64,000 nucleotides of DNA from Parietichytrium sp. I65-24A (GCA_012862575.1 BLSF01000039.1:187695-251694); one strand, 5' to 3'; shown: positions 43,309 to 54,115, counted from the stretch's first letter. Notes: generated by a model from the letters alone, not told the origin. Program-made: numbers and translations.

Positions 43309-44367
43309 ATGGGCGGAGAAGAACACGATTCGCATGAGCATCACAGCGCTAGGGAATGCTTTCCAGGCGATAAGTTTTGGTGGTTGCGATGTATTTTCGG
43401 AAGGTGCGAGAGCGGAAGGTGCGTCTGCTTTGACGGGTTTACACACGACCCTGTGCTGCCCTCCAACTCTGCTTGCTCGATGCACAAGGGAACGTTTTCT
43501 TTTTTGATGAGCGGGATGGCCGTCCTGAATCTCAGCGTTTTGATTTGTATTGCGTGGAGAATCTACGTACGCCTGGGACCAGGGGACCGGTATGCGACGA
43601 GAGCCGCTTGGCAAGGTATCGCAGCTAATTTTACTCACATGTTATTCCATATCACAATTATGCTTGCTGGGCGAGACACTGGGCTCGTGTTCGTGTGGCT
43701 AATTTTAACAAGCGCGTTGATCGCATTCCAAGGGGCGAATGTCTTGATGACGCTTATCAGACCTCTGAGGCGCATCGTCGGGGCTCGAGTCAAGGACATC
43801 AATACAACAAGGATAAAGTACCTTCTGAAAATCGGCCTCGCCCTTCGCATTCCACTTGCGAGTACGTCCATCTATGCCGGCATTGCAGATTCAACTTGGA
43901 CAGCTTGGTTCGAGGCATGCTTCCTTACCATGCTGAGCATCGAGGTTTTCTTTCTGACTCGGAAAATGCAAAGCGTTTGTACTCAAATGGTGGATCTAAT
44001 CGACGAAACCACTGGGGGAACTGTCGAGGCTCCCAGCGTAAAGGGGAAGAGTGACGCGCCAAGACCCGTAGATGAGCGGATCGCAAACTTCAGAGCCAGG
44101 ATCATCCGGCTCAAGAAGATGTATTGGATCTATTCCTTCTGCATGGGGGTGGCTTGTCCGCTATCTTTGGTCACTATGCTATTGGATGTCAATATGCCTT
44201 TTGCCACCTACGCGTACATCCCCCCCGCAATCTTTGCATCTCTGGTGGGTTTATTTGTGTCTAATCTCATCTCTCCAAACTCGACGCGCAGACGCATTTT
44301 CTTCAATTCCACGACAGGCCAAAGCCATACCGTTCTGGCGAAGATACAACCCGCACAAATGCATTAG
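43309..44367 (+). CDS. EGF-like plus seven-TM protein, paralogue 2
   Basis: A 352-residue tandem paralogue of the upstream gene. The N-terminus (residues 1-20, His/Glu-rich) leads to the same Cys-rich module (LRCIFGRCESGRCVCFDGF, then NSACS). About seven hydrophobic spans run from ~65 to ~330: span 1 near FLMSGMAVLNLSVLICIAW, last near IPPAIFASLVGLFVSNLI. The C-terminal tail is shorter than in paralogue 1. The intracellular loop before the last two spans is basic (RIANFRARIIRLKK). No signal peptide follows ATG 43309, yet the EGF-like module should be extracellular; the N-terminus may translocate as a signal-anchor-type N-out protein. The tandem arrangement, same strand, with 1.2 kb between copies, indicates local duplication. 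A family of unknown function. Confidence 0.78.
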   Translation: MGGEEHDSHEHHSARECFPGDKFWWLRCIFGRCESGRCVCFDGFTHDPVLPSNSACSMHKGTFSFLMSGMAVLNLSVLICIAWRIYVRLGPGDRYATRAAWQGIAANFTHMLFHITIMLAGRDTGLVFVWLILTSALIAFQGANVLMTLIRPLRRIVGARVKDINTTRIKYLLKIGLALRIPLASTSIYAGIADSTWTAWFEACFLTMLSIEVFFLTRKMQSVCTQMVDLIDETTGGTVEAPSVKGKSDAPRPVDERIANFRARIIRLKKMYWIYSFCMGVACPLSLVTMLLDVNMPFATYAYIPPAIFASLVGLFVSNLISPNSTRRRIFFNSTTGQSHTVLAKIQPAQMH

Positions 44368-45081
44368 CGCTAAACTTTGCAGTCATTGGCCTCGTGGCAA
44401 ATTTTGGGGAAGTTGGGGTTCAGTTCTTGCGGTCGCGCATCCCCCAACGTCGTGAGCCATTGGGCAAATAGAACCAACGCGCTTCATTTACACTTTCACG
44501 TTCGACTCTCGCAGTTTCACAAGACCAATCTTGCACCTGCCAATCTCGTCCGCCTCAACGGCCAACGACCGCATACATTCGCTGCCAACTCCGATAGCTG
44601 CGCCGAGTCGTCTCCAGAGCTCCAGTGCTCCAGTGCTCCAGAGCTCCTGAGCCCGTCGCTTTCACCGCGCTCGAGATCCCCAAACTCACCTTCCATTGAC
44701 GTGCTAATCTCAAACACACAGAGCAAGCGCCCGCGCGTGCCCTCTCTTTCCTTCTCCGCCCACCACAGTCCCCCACAGCTCACCACAGTTCCCCACAGTT
44801 CCCCACAGCTGGCAAGTGTGGGACGTTGCAAGCGTAACGTCTCGTAACTCGGTTAACTCAGATTACTCACAGACATCCTCAGACAACCTCGAAAGCGTTC
44901 CGCGCGGGGCAGGTTAGGAGAACCACAGCAGCGCCGGCGTCGCATGCGTTCCGCACTCGCCGCCGTTTCGTTTCCCCGTCCTCCGCAACCGTTGTAACCG
45001 TTGTAACCGCATCGCGGTTTCAAGTTGCCAAACGTTAAACATTGTAACCGCATTTTGCCCAGTCGGCCGCGGGGTCGCAGC
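44368..45081. other. Intergenic between paralogue 2 and the nucleotide cyclase
   Basis: No gene. Contains CTCCAGTGCTCCAG-type repeats near 44620-44645, a CCCCACAG repeat at ~44770-44810, and several copies of TTGTAACCG between 44986 and 45052 just upstream of the cyclase start. The last are MYB-like AACNG sites but could equally be a simple repeat. Confidence 0.5.
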
Positions 45082-48000
45082 ATGGACGAAGCCAGCGCGG
45101 CGCCGGCCGCAACGCTCGCGGAACGTTCCGGCTCCGAGGCCACGCTGACGCCGGACGAGGAACCAAGTGTCTTGCAACATTGGGACCATGGCGGAAATGG
45201 AGACGGAAATGGAGACCGGGAAGGCGTCGAGCAAGAAGAGCAAGAAGAGCAGCGCGGAGAAGAGAGCTCGCTGCCGAAGAAAGCGCAGATCCGCAACGTT
45301 CGAGACGCTGGGAACGGCCGGAATAGCATGCCCACGTACGCGTCCAGCGCAGAAGGATGGGCGGCGGCGCAGGAACGTTCCGCTGCAAACGGTCCGCTAC
45401 TGAACAGGGCCGTGTCCGAGTCTCTGCTCTTCGCCGCGGAAAGACGTCTCGCGATCGGCGCGCAGGAGGCAGATGTCGATGAGAATGCGGAGGAGGAGGA
45501 GGGCGTGGAACTGGTGGAGGGCAAAGGCGGTTGCTACATCGTGCAAGTAGGTGTGATGGACAAGGCGAAGGCGATGGCACAACAGCCCGCGATGGTAACG
45601 GCCAAGAAGCGCAAGAGCAGGGCGCGCAAGATGGAGATGAAGGCGGTGAGCGAGGCGGACTCGGCCGTCGGCGAGGGAAATCAGTTTATGGAGGAGATTA
45701 TGCGCCGGGTGAAGGAGGATCAGTTTCAGAAGGAGGTCTCGCCCTTGCTGCCGTTCAGCGATTCGAAAGGGAATGCCGGCGCAAGCCAGTCGAAATCAAA
45801 GGCGCGGTCAGGGTTCTTTTCTCGTGGCGCGCTGACCCAAAGTGGTGCGAACAGTGACGTAGAAGGCGATGGGCCCGAAGAAGCACCGCTTGCACGGTCC
45901 CCGCCTTGCTATTGGCGATGCTGCCCAGCTTGCGTTGTGGATGAGGACGGGTACGGTCTCCTGTTTTCTGTGGTGGCGGTCTTCGTCGGGCTCGTCACCA
46001 TTTGCGCTGTGGTCTTGACGACCACTGGCGCGGTGATAAATTCGAGAACGAGAGAGATCTTTCGCCAGAATTGCGAGGACGTAGTCGAGAAGACCGCTGC
46101 AAGTTCTGTAAGCTTGGAGATCAGGAGCATGCTGAACTTGTCGTTGGATGTTCTTCAAATTGCTTCGTTCCAGCTGATGGATAGCATTACATTCGAGACA
46201 AATCAGATCACAGGTGCATCTTATTCGGTTTCTCGCGCGCTAGAGGTCGCAAATGCGAGCGAGGATGTCAAGTCTGTGACTCTTGGAGCCTTTCTGTTTC
46301 TACAGCTTAACTCGACGTTTTCGTTCTTGATTAGTTCAGCAGGATTCGTAAAGGGGACCTCGACCGAGAATGGCGAGCCACTTGAGGTTCTAAACTTTGT
46401 TCTGCACGCCTTCAACCAGATCGAATACGAGTCGGATCTCGTGGCCCAGCTGGGATTCGATGGGGAGAAAGAGATTGTGTCGGAAATGAACTGCACTCTT
46501 CTGACCCTCGATGGCCAGACGAATAGCTCTTGCCCCAATCAGGTTTATTTAAGCCAATTTTCGCTTAGTAGCTTGAAACTCCAAAAGAGCTTCTCAGCGG
46601 CCGAAAGCAGCACCGGGTCGTGGACAAACCTGGGCTACGTCATACTGCCCGATGGCGATCTTGAAGATCAAAGCACGTACAATAAGACCTATGGCGTGAC
46701 GTACTCTTGGCCCATGAATCTCCCGTCGGACACGTATGCAGACTTCAAAGGCGTGTACCAATCGTCGGTATTCACTTCTTCCATCAGTCGCTTTTGTCTC
46801 CTCAAGCTGGCCAAGTTTCAGGCCACGGTTGGGTCTTTTGGCGATGGAGTTGATGGTATGGGGCTGTTTGTTCTCGTTGCGAACAACAGTAACACAGAAG
46901 ACACTAACATAAATCAATCTGGATGGCTGGTTGGCGGCAGCGACGGGCTTGTAGCCATCGACGTGCCGTATGGCGCCTACGCTACCAATATTTACAGCTT
47001 GACCGGAACTGGGGAAGTGATCCAGTCGGCATCTCTCGCCTTATTGTCTAACCTTGGAGCAACAAGTTTCTCCTCGCCGATATTCCAGACGCCACAAGCC
47101 TTCCTCGTAAACACGACAACTTGGGGCACCTGTAATAGCGAAGAAACTCAGTCGTTCTTGGAACACGGCTATCTCTCATGTTCCATAATAGGGAGTCTAA
47201 TGGCAGAGACGAGGAGCCCCAGTAATTTTGGTAGATCCGCCAATCCACTGTCATGGCTCATGGTCTTCACAGTGCCACTGTCCTCCGTCCTGAGCAATTT
47301 TACTGAAACGATCGAAGAGGCAGAGGAGGATTTAAGCGAGATAGAGGAAGAGACCGAAAAGATTGCGCGAGACTCGCTTGCGATAAGTGTGGTTGTGACC
47401 GTGGTATGTATTCTGGCCACGTTCGTGGCGGCTTGGTACCTGTCGGCCGGTTTAGTGCGCTCGATAGAACAACTTGAAGACTTTGTGAAGCGTGTACGCA
47501 GACTTGAGTTTGGAATTGGGTTTTCTTCTCGTCCGGACTTGAAGCCGTCTAAACTTCGAGAGGTGCACAGCTTGCAGCAGGCATTCAATGCCACGTACAC
47601 TGCGCTGGATGTCTTTTCGCGATTTATACCCGCCCCTGTTGTACGGCGGTTCATTCTGACGAGAAACCCGATCTATATCGAGTCGAGGCAGGTCACCATA
47701 ATGTTTTCGGACATTCAAGGCTTCACTACGATCGCCGAAGAGCTGGAGGTGAAAGATCTTATGTATCTCATCACCAAGTACTTGAGCGCCATGACGGCAA
47801 TTGTTGAAGCCTATGAAGGAGCAGTAGCGGAGATTCAGGGTGGTAAGTTGAAGGATTGCGGGGTGAGGCGTTTTCGGGTTAGCGGCGATCTCTAACAATG
47901 CAACACGATTCACGAAATTTGTCCATGGAATTTGCCCAAAAAGACGGTTTACTGGCGTTTTTTAGTACACCGGTAGATGTGGAGGATCACTGCTCCAAAG

Positions 48001-48869
48001 CTCTCGCGGCAGCTCTTGCGCAACAAGAGTACATCAAGCTACTTTCCAAGGATTTTAGGGAGGAGTTTGGACACACTTATTCAAAATCCCTCAGTGACTT
48101 TCGCGTGAGAATCGGAATTCACACAGGTACGGTGCTTTCAGGAACGTTTGGCTCGGAGCTGAAGATGAAGTGGGGTTGTATATCGAGACATTTGAACACC
48201 TGCTCTCGCCTGGAAGGTCTCTGCAAGCTCTATGGGGTGAGCATCATGTGCTCACAAGCTACGCTTTCGGGTTGCTCCAATCCTGATGCATTTCAAGCAC
48301 GGGAACTGGATGACGTGATTGTCAAGGGTTCTAATACCCCACTAAAGGTTTTTGAGGTAGTCTCGCAAACACAGCCAGTCTCTGCTGCCTTTACGGTTGA
48401 TGAGCCAAGCAAAGCGTTTCAAGACGAAAACATGGACAAGAGCATCACAAATAGGCTTGCGCGCAAGCTTCAAAGTAAACTCGGAGGGGTATCTACCACC
48501 TCCACAGATCATCAACAAAGAAGCGCATTTCACGGCACCAAGTCTTCGATGGTCTCTGCTACCAAACTACAACTTCATCTGCGAAAAGATATTCGCTCTT
48601 TTCAACCTACTCCTCGGGCAGCTCAGCAGATCGAGCTGGCGCAATCCCGCATTAGCGTGTATGAAAGCGCGCTAGCACATTTTCGAGCGGGGTCTTTCAC
48701 CGACTGTATCTCGCTCTTAAATCAGCTTTCGGAGGAGCACGGCAAATTAGACTGCGCCGAGGCTTATCTTAAAGAGCGCGCGGAGGCGGCCTACCAGAGC
48801 TTTGGGATGCGCAACTCAACAGACCCGGGGTGGACTGGCGTCAACGAGCTTTCTGCCAAGTCATTTTGA
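45082..48869 (+). CDS. Two-TM sensor class III nucleotide cyclase, two exons
   Basis: A 1228-residue membrane cyclase from 45082-47842 joined to 47944-48869. An acidic cytosolic region (1-285) leads to TM1 (~289-315), a ~450-residue extracytoplasmic sensor-like region with many N-glycosylation sequons, TM2 (~768-792), a HAMP-like linker (LVRSIEQLEDFVKRV), the cyclase linker FSRFIPAPVVRRFI and the catalytic domain (~870-1052). Metal Asps are D877 (FSDIQGF) and D921 (QGDGLLAFF). The transition-state Asn and Arg are in LNTCSRLEG. The purine-selecting Lys position holds Glu917 as in guanylyl cyclases, but its partner is Gly rather than Cys, so ATP versus GTP specificity is unresolved. It probably works as a dimer. 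The ~175-residue tail has no recognised domain. Start is ATG 45082; the frame extends to a TTG at 45025. Confidence 0.88.
47843..47943 (+). other. Spliceosomal intron (101 bp) in the cyclase gene
   Basis: Donor GTAAGT, CTAAC branch motif at 47892-47896, acceptor AAAAAG. It splits the codon of the second metal Asp (G|AC). Joining gives 3687 coding bases (1229 codons) and rebuilds the catalytic core without a gap. Unspliced RNA would stop within 20 codons, before most of the catalytic domain. Confidence 0.9.
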
Positions 48870-49455
48870 ACTATAATGCCGAGTTCTTGCATCCTCGCTT
48901 TTCGACAGAATCGAACGTGAGGATATCTTATTGTTATTGTCAAGCTCAGCTCTCTCCACCGATTGAATGCAACCTATCACCGTCGCATGACGATAGAGAC
49001 GAGCTGGCCAAAATTTGGGCCACCACAAATCATCCGTTGTCGATTTTATAAAGAAAGAAATTCTCTTCACATCCACTCAACCTGAATATCTCGCAATTGT
49101 CCGCCGACGAGAGATTCCAAAGCACTCGAACTCGAAGCAAACCAACTGGCAGTATTCACTCTCCATCAAGAACGCGATGCGAGGCGCGTTCCCTTGTATT
49201 CACTTTGATCAACTCGTCGTCGTCGATCGAAAACACCGAGCCACAGAGTTGAGGTGAGTTGAATAAGAGGTTCTATCAATGCCCCCCCACTCCTACGAGA
49301 TCTTGCGGAATATCTTCATTCATTTTCACAGTGAATGAACATTTTCAGTTGTGAACATGTGAACATGAACAGTGTTGTTGCACTGCGAAAGAGCGAGCGA
49401 GCTGAAAAGGTTGGCACGGGAGAGACTGAATAGCGCACAAGATCAGGCACTCAAG
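48870..49455. other. Intergenic between cyclase and TMEM14-like gene
   Basis: No gene or regulatory motif that I can support; short AT-rich and TCGTCGTCG stretches only. Confidence 0.5.
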
Positions 49456-49823
49456 ATGGACGTTGTGGTCGCAGGCTATGGAGCGCTCCTCGTGGCTGGT
49501 GGTGTTATGGGCTTCGTGAAGGTACGTGGTGATCGTGGAAGGGATCCCGTGTTCGTGAAGCTTACCTGAACCTGGGAGACGTGTTTGTTTGTGTACAGCG
49601 GGGAAGCAAGGCGAGCCTTTTGGCGGGAGGCGGCACTGGGTTGGTCTTTCTGTACGCTGCACAGGACATACAGAGCAACCGGTTTCTTTCTAGGGTGCTG
49701 GCAAGCGCGCTTTGCTTGATGATGGCTTACCGCGCCCAGAAGTCCGGCAAGTTTATGCCAGCAGGGATGGTCTCGCTTCTCTCCGGGATAGTGCTCATTT
49801 ACCTGATGCAAACGAGGATGTAA
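49456..49823 (+). CDS. TMEM14-family small membrane protein, two exons
   Basis: A 96-residue protein from 49456-49521 joined to 49599-49823. It shows the TMEM14/UPF0136 pattern: a first Gly-rich helix (YGALLVAGGVMGFVK), the conserved GSKASLLAGG turn, a second helix (GTGLVFLYAAQ), a basic loop, RVLASALCLMMAYR, KFMPAGMVSLLSG and a last helix. TMEM14C in animals is a mitochondrial inner-membrane protein needed for porphyrin import in haem synthesis, and plant FAX proteins of the same superfamily export fatty acids from plastids. Which applies here is open. The intron falls between Lys22 and Arg23 in phase 0, and unspliced translation stops soon after. The neighbour G-alpha gene converges. Length is normal for the family. 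Confidence 0.88.
49522..49598 (+). other. Spliceosomal intron (77 bp) in the TMEM14-like gene
   Basis: Donor GTACGT, acceptor TGTACAG preceded by a T-rich run. Phase 0. Joining restores the conserved GFVK-RGSK boundary. Confidence 0.88.
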
Positions 49824-49843
49824 AGGCACGCACGACCCACACA

Positions 49844-49863
49844 CATATATATATATATATTTA
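49844..49863. repeat. TA dinucleotide run
   Basis: A short ATATAT run (~18 bp) 25 bases after the TMEM14-like stop codon, within the gap before the convergent G-alpha gene (49824-50149), which holds no other feature. Confidence 0.8.
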
Positions 49864-50149
49864 TAACACTTCACGCTCGCACATCGAAAATCGATTGAGG
49901 AAAAAAAGAAAAAATCTCTGTTAGTTTTGATCTCAGGGCTCTTGCCCTCTCCGAATTGATAACTATGTAGAACACATGCCTTGTCTGGTCGTTGAGGAGA
50001 TGGTGTGACCACAGCTGTCGCAAATTAGGGTTAATGAGAAGGAAGCTACCACAATGTGACGATCCCGACCAACTCAAGTTTCACCACCCCACCTAGTCAC
50101 GCGTGCGCCTGAAAGAACGTCGCACATGAGTGAGGTATCGGCCTCTGAC

Positions 50150-51217
50150 TTAAACAAGAACTCCGGAACCTTTCAAGTTGAGCTTGAGGATATGCTGGGA
50201 CGAGGCCTTCATAACTGCGTCAATTGCCTGAGTATCGGTCGCACATGTGAAATGGGTGAAAATCTGACGGTCGCTGTTTGTGCAGCAGTCGCGAAAGGTT
50301 TTCTCAAACCAAGCAAATGCTTTGGCTTTATCTGGCTCGCCACTTGGGGCAGTAGGAAAAAGGCCGCTTATGTTGAGCGGGACGCCATGCCCAAGGTATT
50401 TTTCCTCGAAGATGTCAGTCTTGTTAAGGAAAAGGATGAGGGCGGACTCGTTGAACCACTTGGAGTTGGAGATTTCGGTGAAGAGCTCCAAAGATTCGAG
50501 CAAACGGTTCTTTGAAGAGTCCTCAAAAAGCATCTGGTCGTATTCGCTGATGGAGGCCACGAAGAGAACAGAGGTCACACCTTCGAAGCAATGAATCCAC
50601 TTTCGTCGCTCGTTTCTCTGTCCACCGACATCTAGCATGCGTAGTTTTACATTCTTGACGACAAATTCTTCGTCCACGACGCCAGTAGTCCGAACGCGGC
50701 AGCGCAAAATCTCGTCCATGGTGGGAGTCCATTCGGCGCCTCCCCACTCAGGGTATTCGCGCAGCTTGTCGGCAAACTCATCCCAGGTGTCCTGGAGCTG
50801 GAAGTGCGACTTGTTCTCCCACACCTTGCGGAAGTCTGGATCCGACCACAAGGTATTGATGGACTCGGCAACCTGGTCAGTGAATGTGCGTTTATCGATA
50901 AGATTCTGCAGGTACTCTCCGGCATCGCGAGCGGCGCCATCACGAATCGTCACGCCTACCATATCAGCGGCCTCGAAGATGTCAATGGCCCCTTCAATCA
51001 CGTTGCCCACCAAGAAGGGGCGCATCTTGAACCGCTCTTCAGCAGTGTACCCCTGTCCGTACAGCAACTTCATCTGCTTGAAGATCGTGGACTTGCCCGA
51101 CTCTCCAGCTCCGAGGAGCAGCAGCTTGAGCTTGCTCTGCTCGGCCTTCTTGGAGGACTCTAGCCTCAGCGAGAGCTTCCTGCTCTTGAGCTTTTCCGCG
51201 CTCGTTTTGTTCCCCAT
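50150..51217 (-). CDS. Heterotrimeric G-protein alpha subunit
   Basis: A 355-residue GTPase acting at the plasma membrane between receptors and effectors. All five nucleotide motifs are present: GAGESGKST (36-44), switch I RVRTTGVV, switch II DVGGQRNERRKW with the catalytic Gln, NKTD and TCATDT. The helical domain is of normal length. The N-terminus MGNKTS fits the N-myristoylation consensus. The C-terminus is GSGVLV: there is no Cys four residues from the end, so it should resist pertussis toxin, and the receptor-recognition tail is unlike animal Gi, Gq or Gs. Start at ATG 51217 (the frame reaches a GTG at 51232) because only this one exposes Gly2. It converges with the TMEM14-like gene and lies about 2.3 kb from the cyclase gene. 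Confidence 0.96.
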   Translation of the reverse strand: MGNKTSAEKLKSRKLSLRLESSKKAEQSKLKLLLLGAGESGKSTIFKQMKLLYGQGYTAEERFKMRPFLVGNVIEGAIDIFEAADMVGVTIRDGAARDAGEYLQNLIDKRTFTDQVAESINTLWSDPDFRKVWENKSHFQLQDTWDEFADKLREYPEWGGAEWTPTMDEILRCRVRTTGVVDEEFVVKNVKLRMLDVGGQRNERRKWIHCFEGVTSVLFVASISEYDQMLFEDSSKNRLLESLELFTEISNSKWFNESALILFLNKTDIFEEKYLGHGVPLNISGLFPTAPSGEPDKAKAFAWFEKTFRDCCTNSDRQIFTHFTCATDTQAIDAVMKASSQHILKLNLKGSGVLV

Positions 51218-53045
51218 GGCTGCCTCCGACACTCACCGTACGTACCCTCACCTGCACCCGTCTCCTTCTACTTCTCCTTCTCCGGACACGCCGCCGTCGC
51301 GCTCTACGCAAGCACAATCCGCCCACAAACAGCGCTTTCCCACTTTGCCACTTGAACACCGCAATCGCCAAATCGCCAAATCGCCAAATCACCAAACTAC
51401 CAAATCACCAAAACACCAAGTCACCGCAATCGCAAAATCACCAAATCACCAAATGACCGAATCAACGCAGTCACCGCGAGCACAGAGAGGACGGATGAAA
51501 CGGACGAAACGGATGTAAACGGACGAAACGGAGAGCGAAGAGGCGTTGAGGACCCTCTGGCACGTGCGCGCGACGCTTCGAAACGCCGTAAAACGGGTCA
51601 GTCACTCCTTACACTTTCTTACTTTCTTACTCGCTCACTTCCTCAACTTCCTCGCCTCTTCCAACTACTCACAACTCATCCGCAGCACACTCACCTCCCT
51701 ACTGCTACCGTATTCGCTACTCGTCGGTAGCCACTTCTCCACTTCCGCTGGAAGCGCGCTTGGTAGTCTTGGTAGGGACTGCTAGCTGCGAGCTTTCTCT
51801 TTGTTGCTCTGGTTAGGAGCGCTTAGGTAGGATATTATAGGGCTGGGGTGTGTGCGCCTCTCTGTTAGCTCTGCTCTGAGAGGAGGACGTGTACTGTGTA
51901 CTGACAGTGAGTACAGTTCGAGCGCTTATCGCTCTGGGTAGGCTCGGCCAGTGTCTCTCTTTTGTCTCTCCCTCTTCTCTCCGCAGCTCTGCTAGCTCCG
52001 CTAGCTCCGCTCTCCCGGACGCCTAGGGTTTTCTATGTGTTTGTAATGATTAGTAGTAGTAGTTGTGTGTTTGTTTGCTCGTCTTCAGCAGAGATTTCCG
52101 ACTGTGAGGTTCTCTACCGATTGACTAAGTCTGGCTTTCTCTGCAGCTAGCTGGTCTTAGCTTGTTTTAGGTTAGAGGTGCATAGTTGGCTGGCATGTGA
52201 ACGCGGAAGGCTATCGTCTGCTATGCATTAGTGGTAGAATTGTTCAGGTGTGTTTTCTTGCTTTCATTTCCCTCCCTCCTAAGAATTTCTACGACATGGT
52301 GGTTCTTATTAAGCGGGACGGTAATGTACCAGCACCGGTACATTCTTGCCTGGCTGTGCTACTGAAACACATAAATGCTCGTTAGCGTCGTGAGGTGGAC
52401 TAGACTTTCGCGTAGCTGTATTGGACTGACAAGTGTGTGCAATACACAAACGGCAAAATCTGATAGGCCTTCGAGTAACACTCAACTAGAGCTGGCCTTC
52501 TCCTAGTTTCCATCCTCACCCCATACATCCCCCCCATATCCATGCTCACTGCAAGTCTAGCTAACCTTACGCGCTTTCTGTGCATGAAATGCGGTGACGA
52601 GTCGAGTTTGCAAACTTGAAGGAGGGTGCCGAGAGTAGCCAACACTCAGCGGCTTGGACTTATCAGGAAGGAGAAGAGAGGAAACGAAAAGGAAAGCCTC
52701 TCAGCGTTGCTCATGCGCAAGTTTAAAGTTGTATCATGACGCTCAAAAGTTTCGAACGTGCAAGAACGGCCCGAAAGTCAACGATTGTGCACTACCCTTC
52801 TGCTACCAGTGCATCTATCTACATACATCGACTAACAGTGAGAGTACCGTACTCACCACGGCTACTCGATTGGATGGGACGACCTCCTCTATGGGAAAGT
52901 ATAACTCCAACCAGTAGTACACTCTTTACTTCTGGCACTTCTAATAGGACAACTAAGGTGTTAACTTGACAGTCCAGTGTCTATGCTTTCGGGTAGCGAC
53001 TTCAGGAACTGGCAGCATGATTGTATTCAGTGAGTGTACTAGCAC
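51218..53045. other. Gene-poor region upstream of G-alpha
   Basis: Contains an ATCACCAAATC-type short repeat at ~51360-51460 and CGGACGAAACGG repeats near 51490-51530, both in the G-alpha upstream region. No open frame with convincing composition. Remainder unremarkable. Confidence 0.5.
51360..51460. repeat. Imperfect CACCAAAT/CGCCAAAT array
   Basis: About ten 7-9 bp units in imperfect series, 150-250 bp upstream of the G-alpha start codon. Possibly a repeated promoter element or simple slippage. Confidence 0.7.
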
Positions 53046-54115
53046 GAGCCTACTTATGCATAGAAACGATTATCAACACACTCGGACGTCGGCTAACTGC
53101 AAGAGCTAGATAGTGAATACTAGTGGGTTTACTCGACTTGGTAAGGAGTACATTAGAGTGCGGTATGAGATGTCCTGACACGCAATGGACAGTGGATACC
53201 GTAGGATGTCCTACCTCATCCGAGTATCCTCTGTCCTAGTTTAGCATTACGGAACGCCATTTGTCAGTCACTGCAGAACCAGGGCCCGCGAGAACCGATG
53301 TGGAGACGAAGAACCAAGTCTCAAACAACCTCGCGAGAACCGATGTGGAGACGAAGAACCAAGGCACCTGTGTATCCTCGCGATAAGGCCAGAATTCGGA
53401 TCGACGAAGGGTATCGACGGAGGAGAAATTTCAGAATTCAAAAGGAAAGATGAAGGATGAAGGATGAAGACGAACAAGAAACAAGACAAGACAAGACAGG
53501 ATGGCATTGGACAATGGTGGAAATTGCGCCACATTCGGGAGATCCCCACGTACGTCAAGTAGAATGGCCTTCTTGTACAAGCAATCAGAAATCGCCCAAT
53601 GCCGAGCAGCGAGACCGGATGAGTCGAGCTCGGCGAGCACTGAATGGAGAGCAAAGCGATTTGCGCAATTGTCGCAGAAGAGCAATAGCATGTGTACGAG
53701 AGAGGAGCAAGGCCGGGCAGCGCTAGTTTAGTTGGAATTGCACGGATAAGGTTGGCAACTGATTTCTTTTTGTGCTTGAATGCCACGGCACCTGTGGGCG
53801 TGGGTCGTAGCGCCGAGAAACCGTCTTGCGCACATCGGCTCAGAGTCGAGGAGGGATGCCCTCCTCAGGTTCTGAACACGCTAAATGAAGAAAGGAAAAT
53901 CACGTGGAAACAATTATGGATCATCATTCTTACAACTGGGAAACAAAGAGAAGGGTTTCACTCGCCGTCCTTGCTGGCATTTGTGAGACGCCGCGGCTGG
54001 CCGTCTATTTCCCGCACTTGCACAAGTCCTTTTCTGGCACACCAGCGAGTGCGCTCTTCACGTGCTGGCCGCATCCACCCCAGGTGGTCTTGCTGCACTT
54101 GCTGCACTGCACTTT
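53046..54115. repeat. First copy of a ~1.07-kb direct duplication
   Basis: Near-identical to 54119-55243. It lacks a 17-bp and a 38-bp segment found in the second copy, and differs at about three single bases that I noticed. It ends at the single N (54116). It includes the truncated copy of the Cys-rich small gene and a 31-bp internal direct repeat (starting ~53288 and ~53332). Confidence 0.95.
54005..54115 (-). pseudogene. 5'-truncated copy of the Cys-rich small protein gene
   Basis: Same sequence as the intact gene at 55133-55252 but cut at its third residue by the N at 54116, so the start codon is missing. Probably an assembly end rather than a biological pseudogene. Confidence 0.7.

Noticed and set aside
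47843-47943. Cyclase gene as a frameshifted pseudogene
   Set aside because: A 101-bp GT-AG intron with a branch motif restores the catalytic core exactly, so the gene is intact.
53268-53786. 172-codon minus-strand frame in the duplicated block, with a 201-codon counterpart in copy 2
   Set aside because: Begins with a non-ATG codon, its N-terminus changes between copies through the 38-bp indel, and composition is not protein-like.
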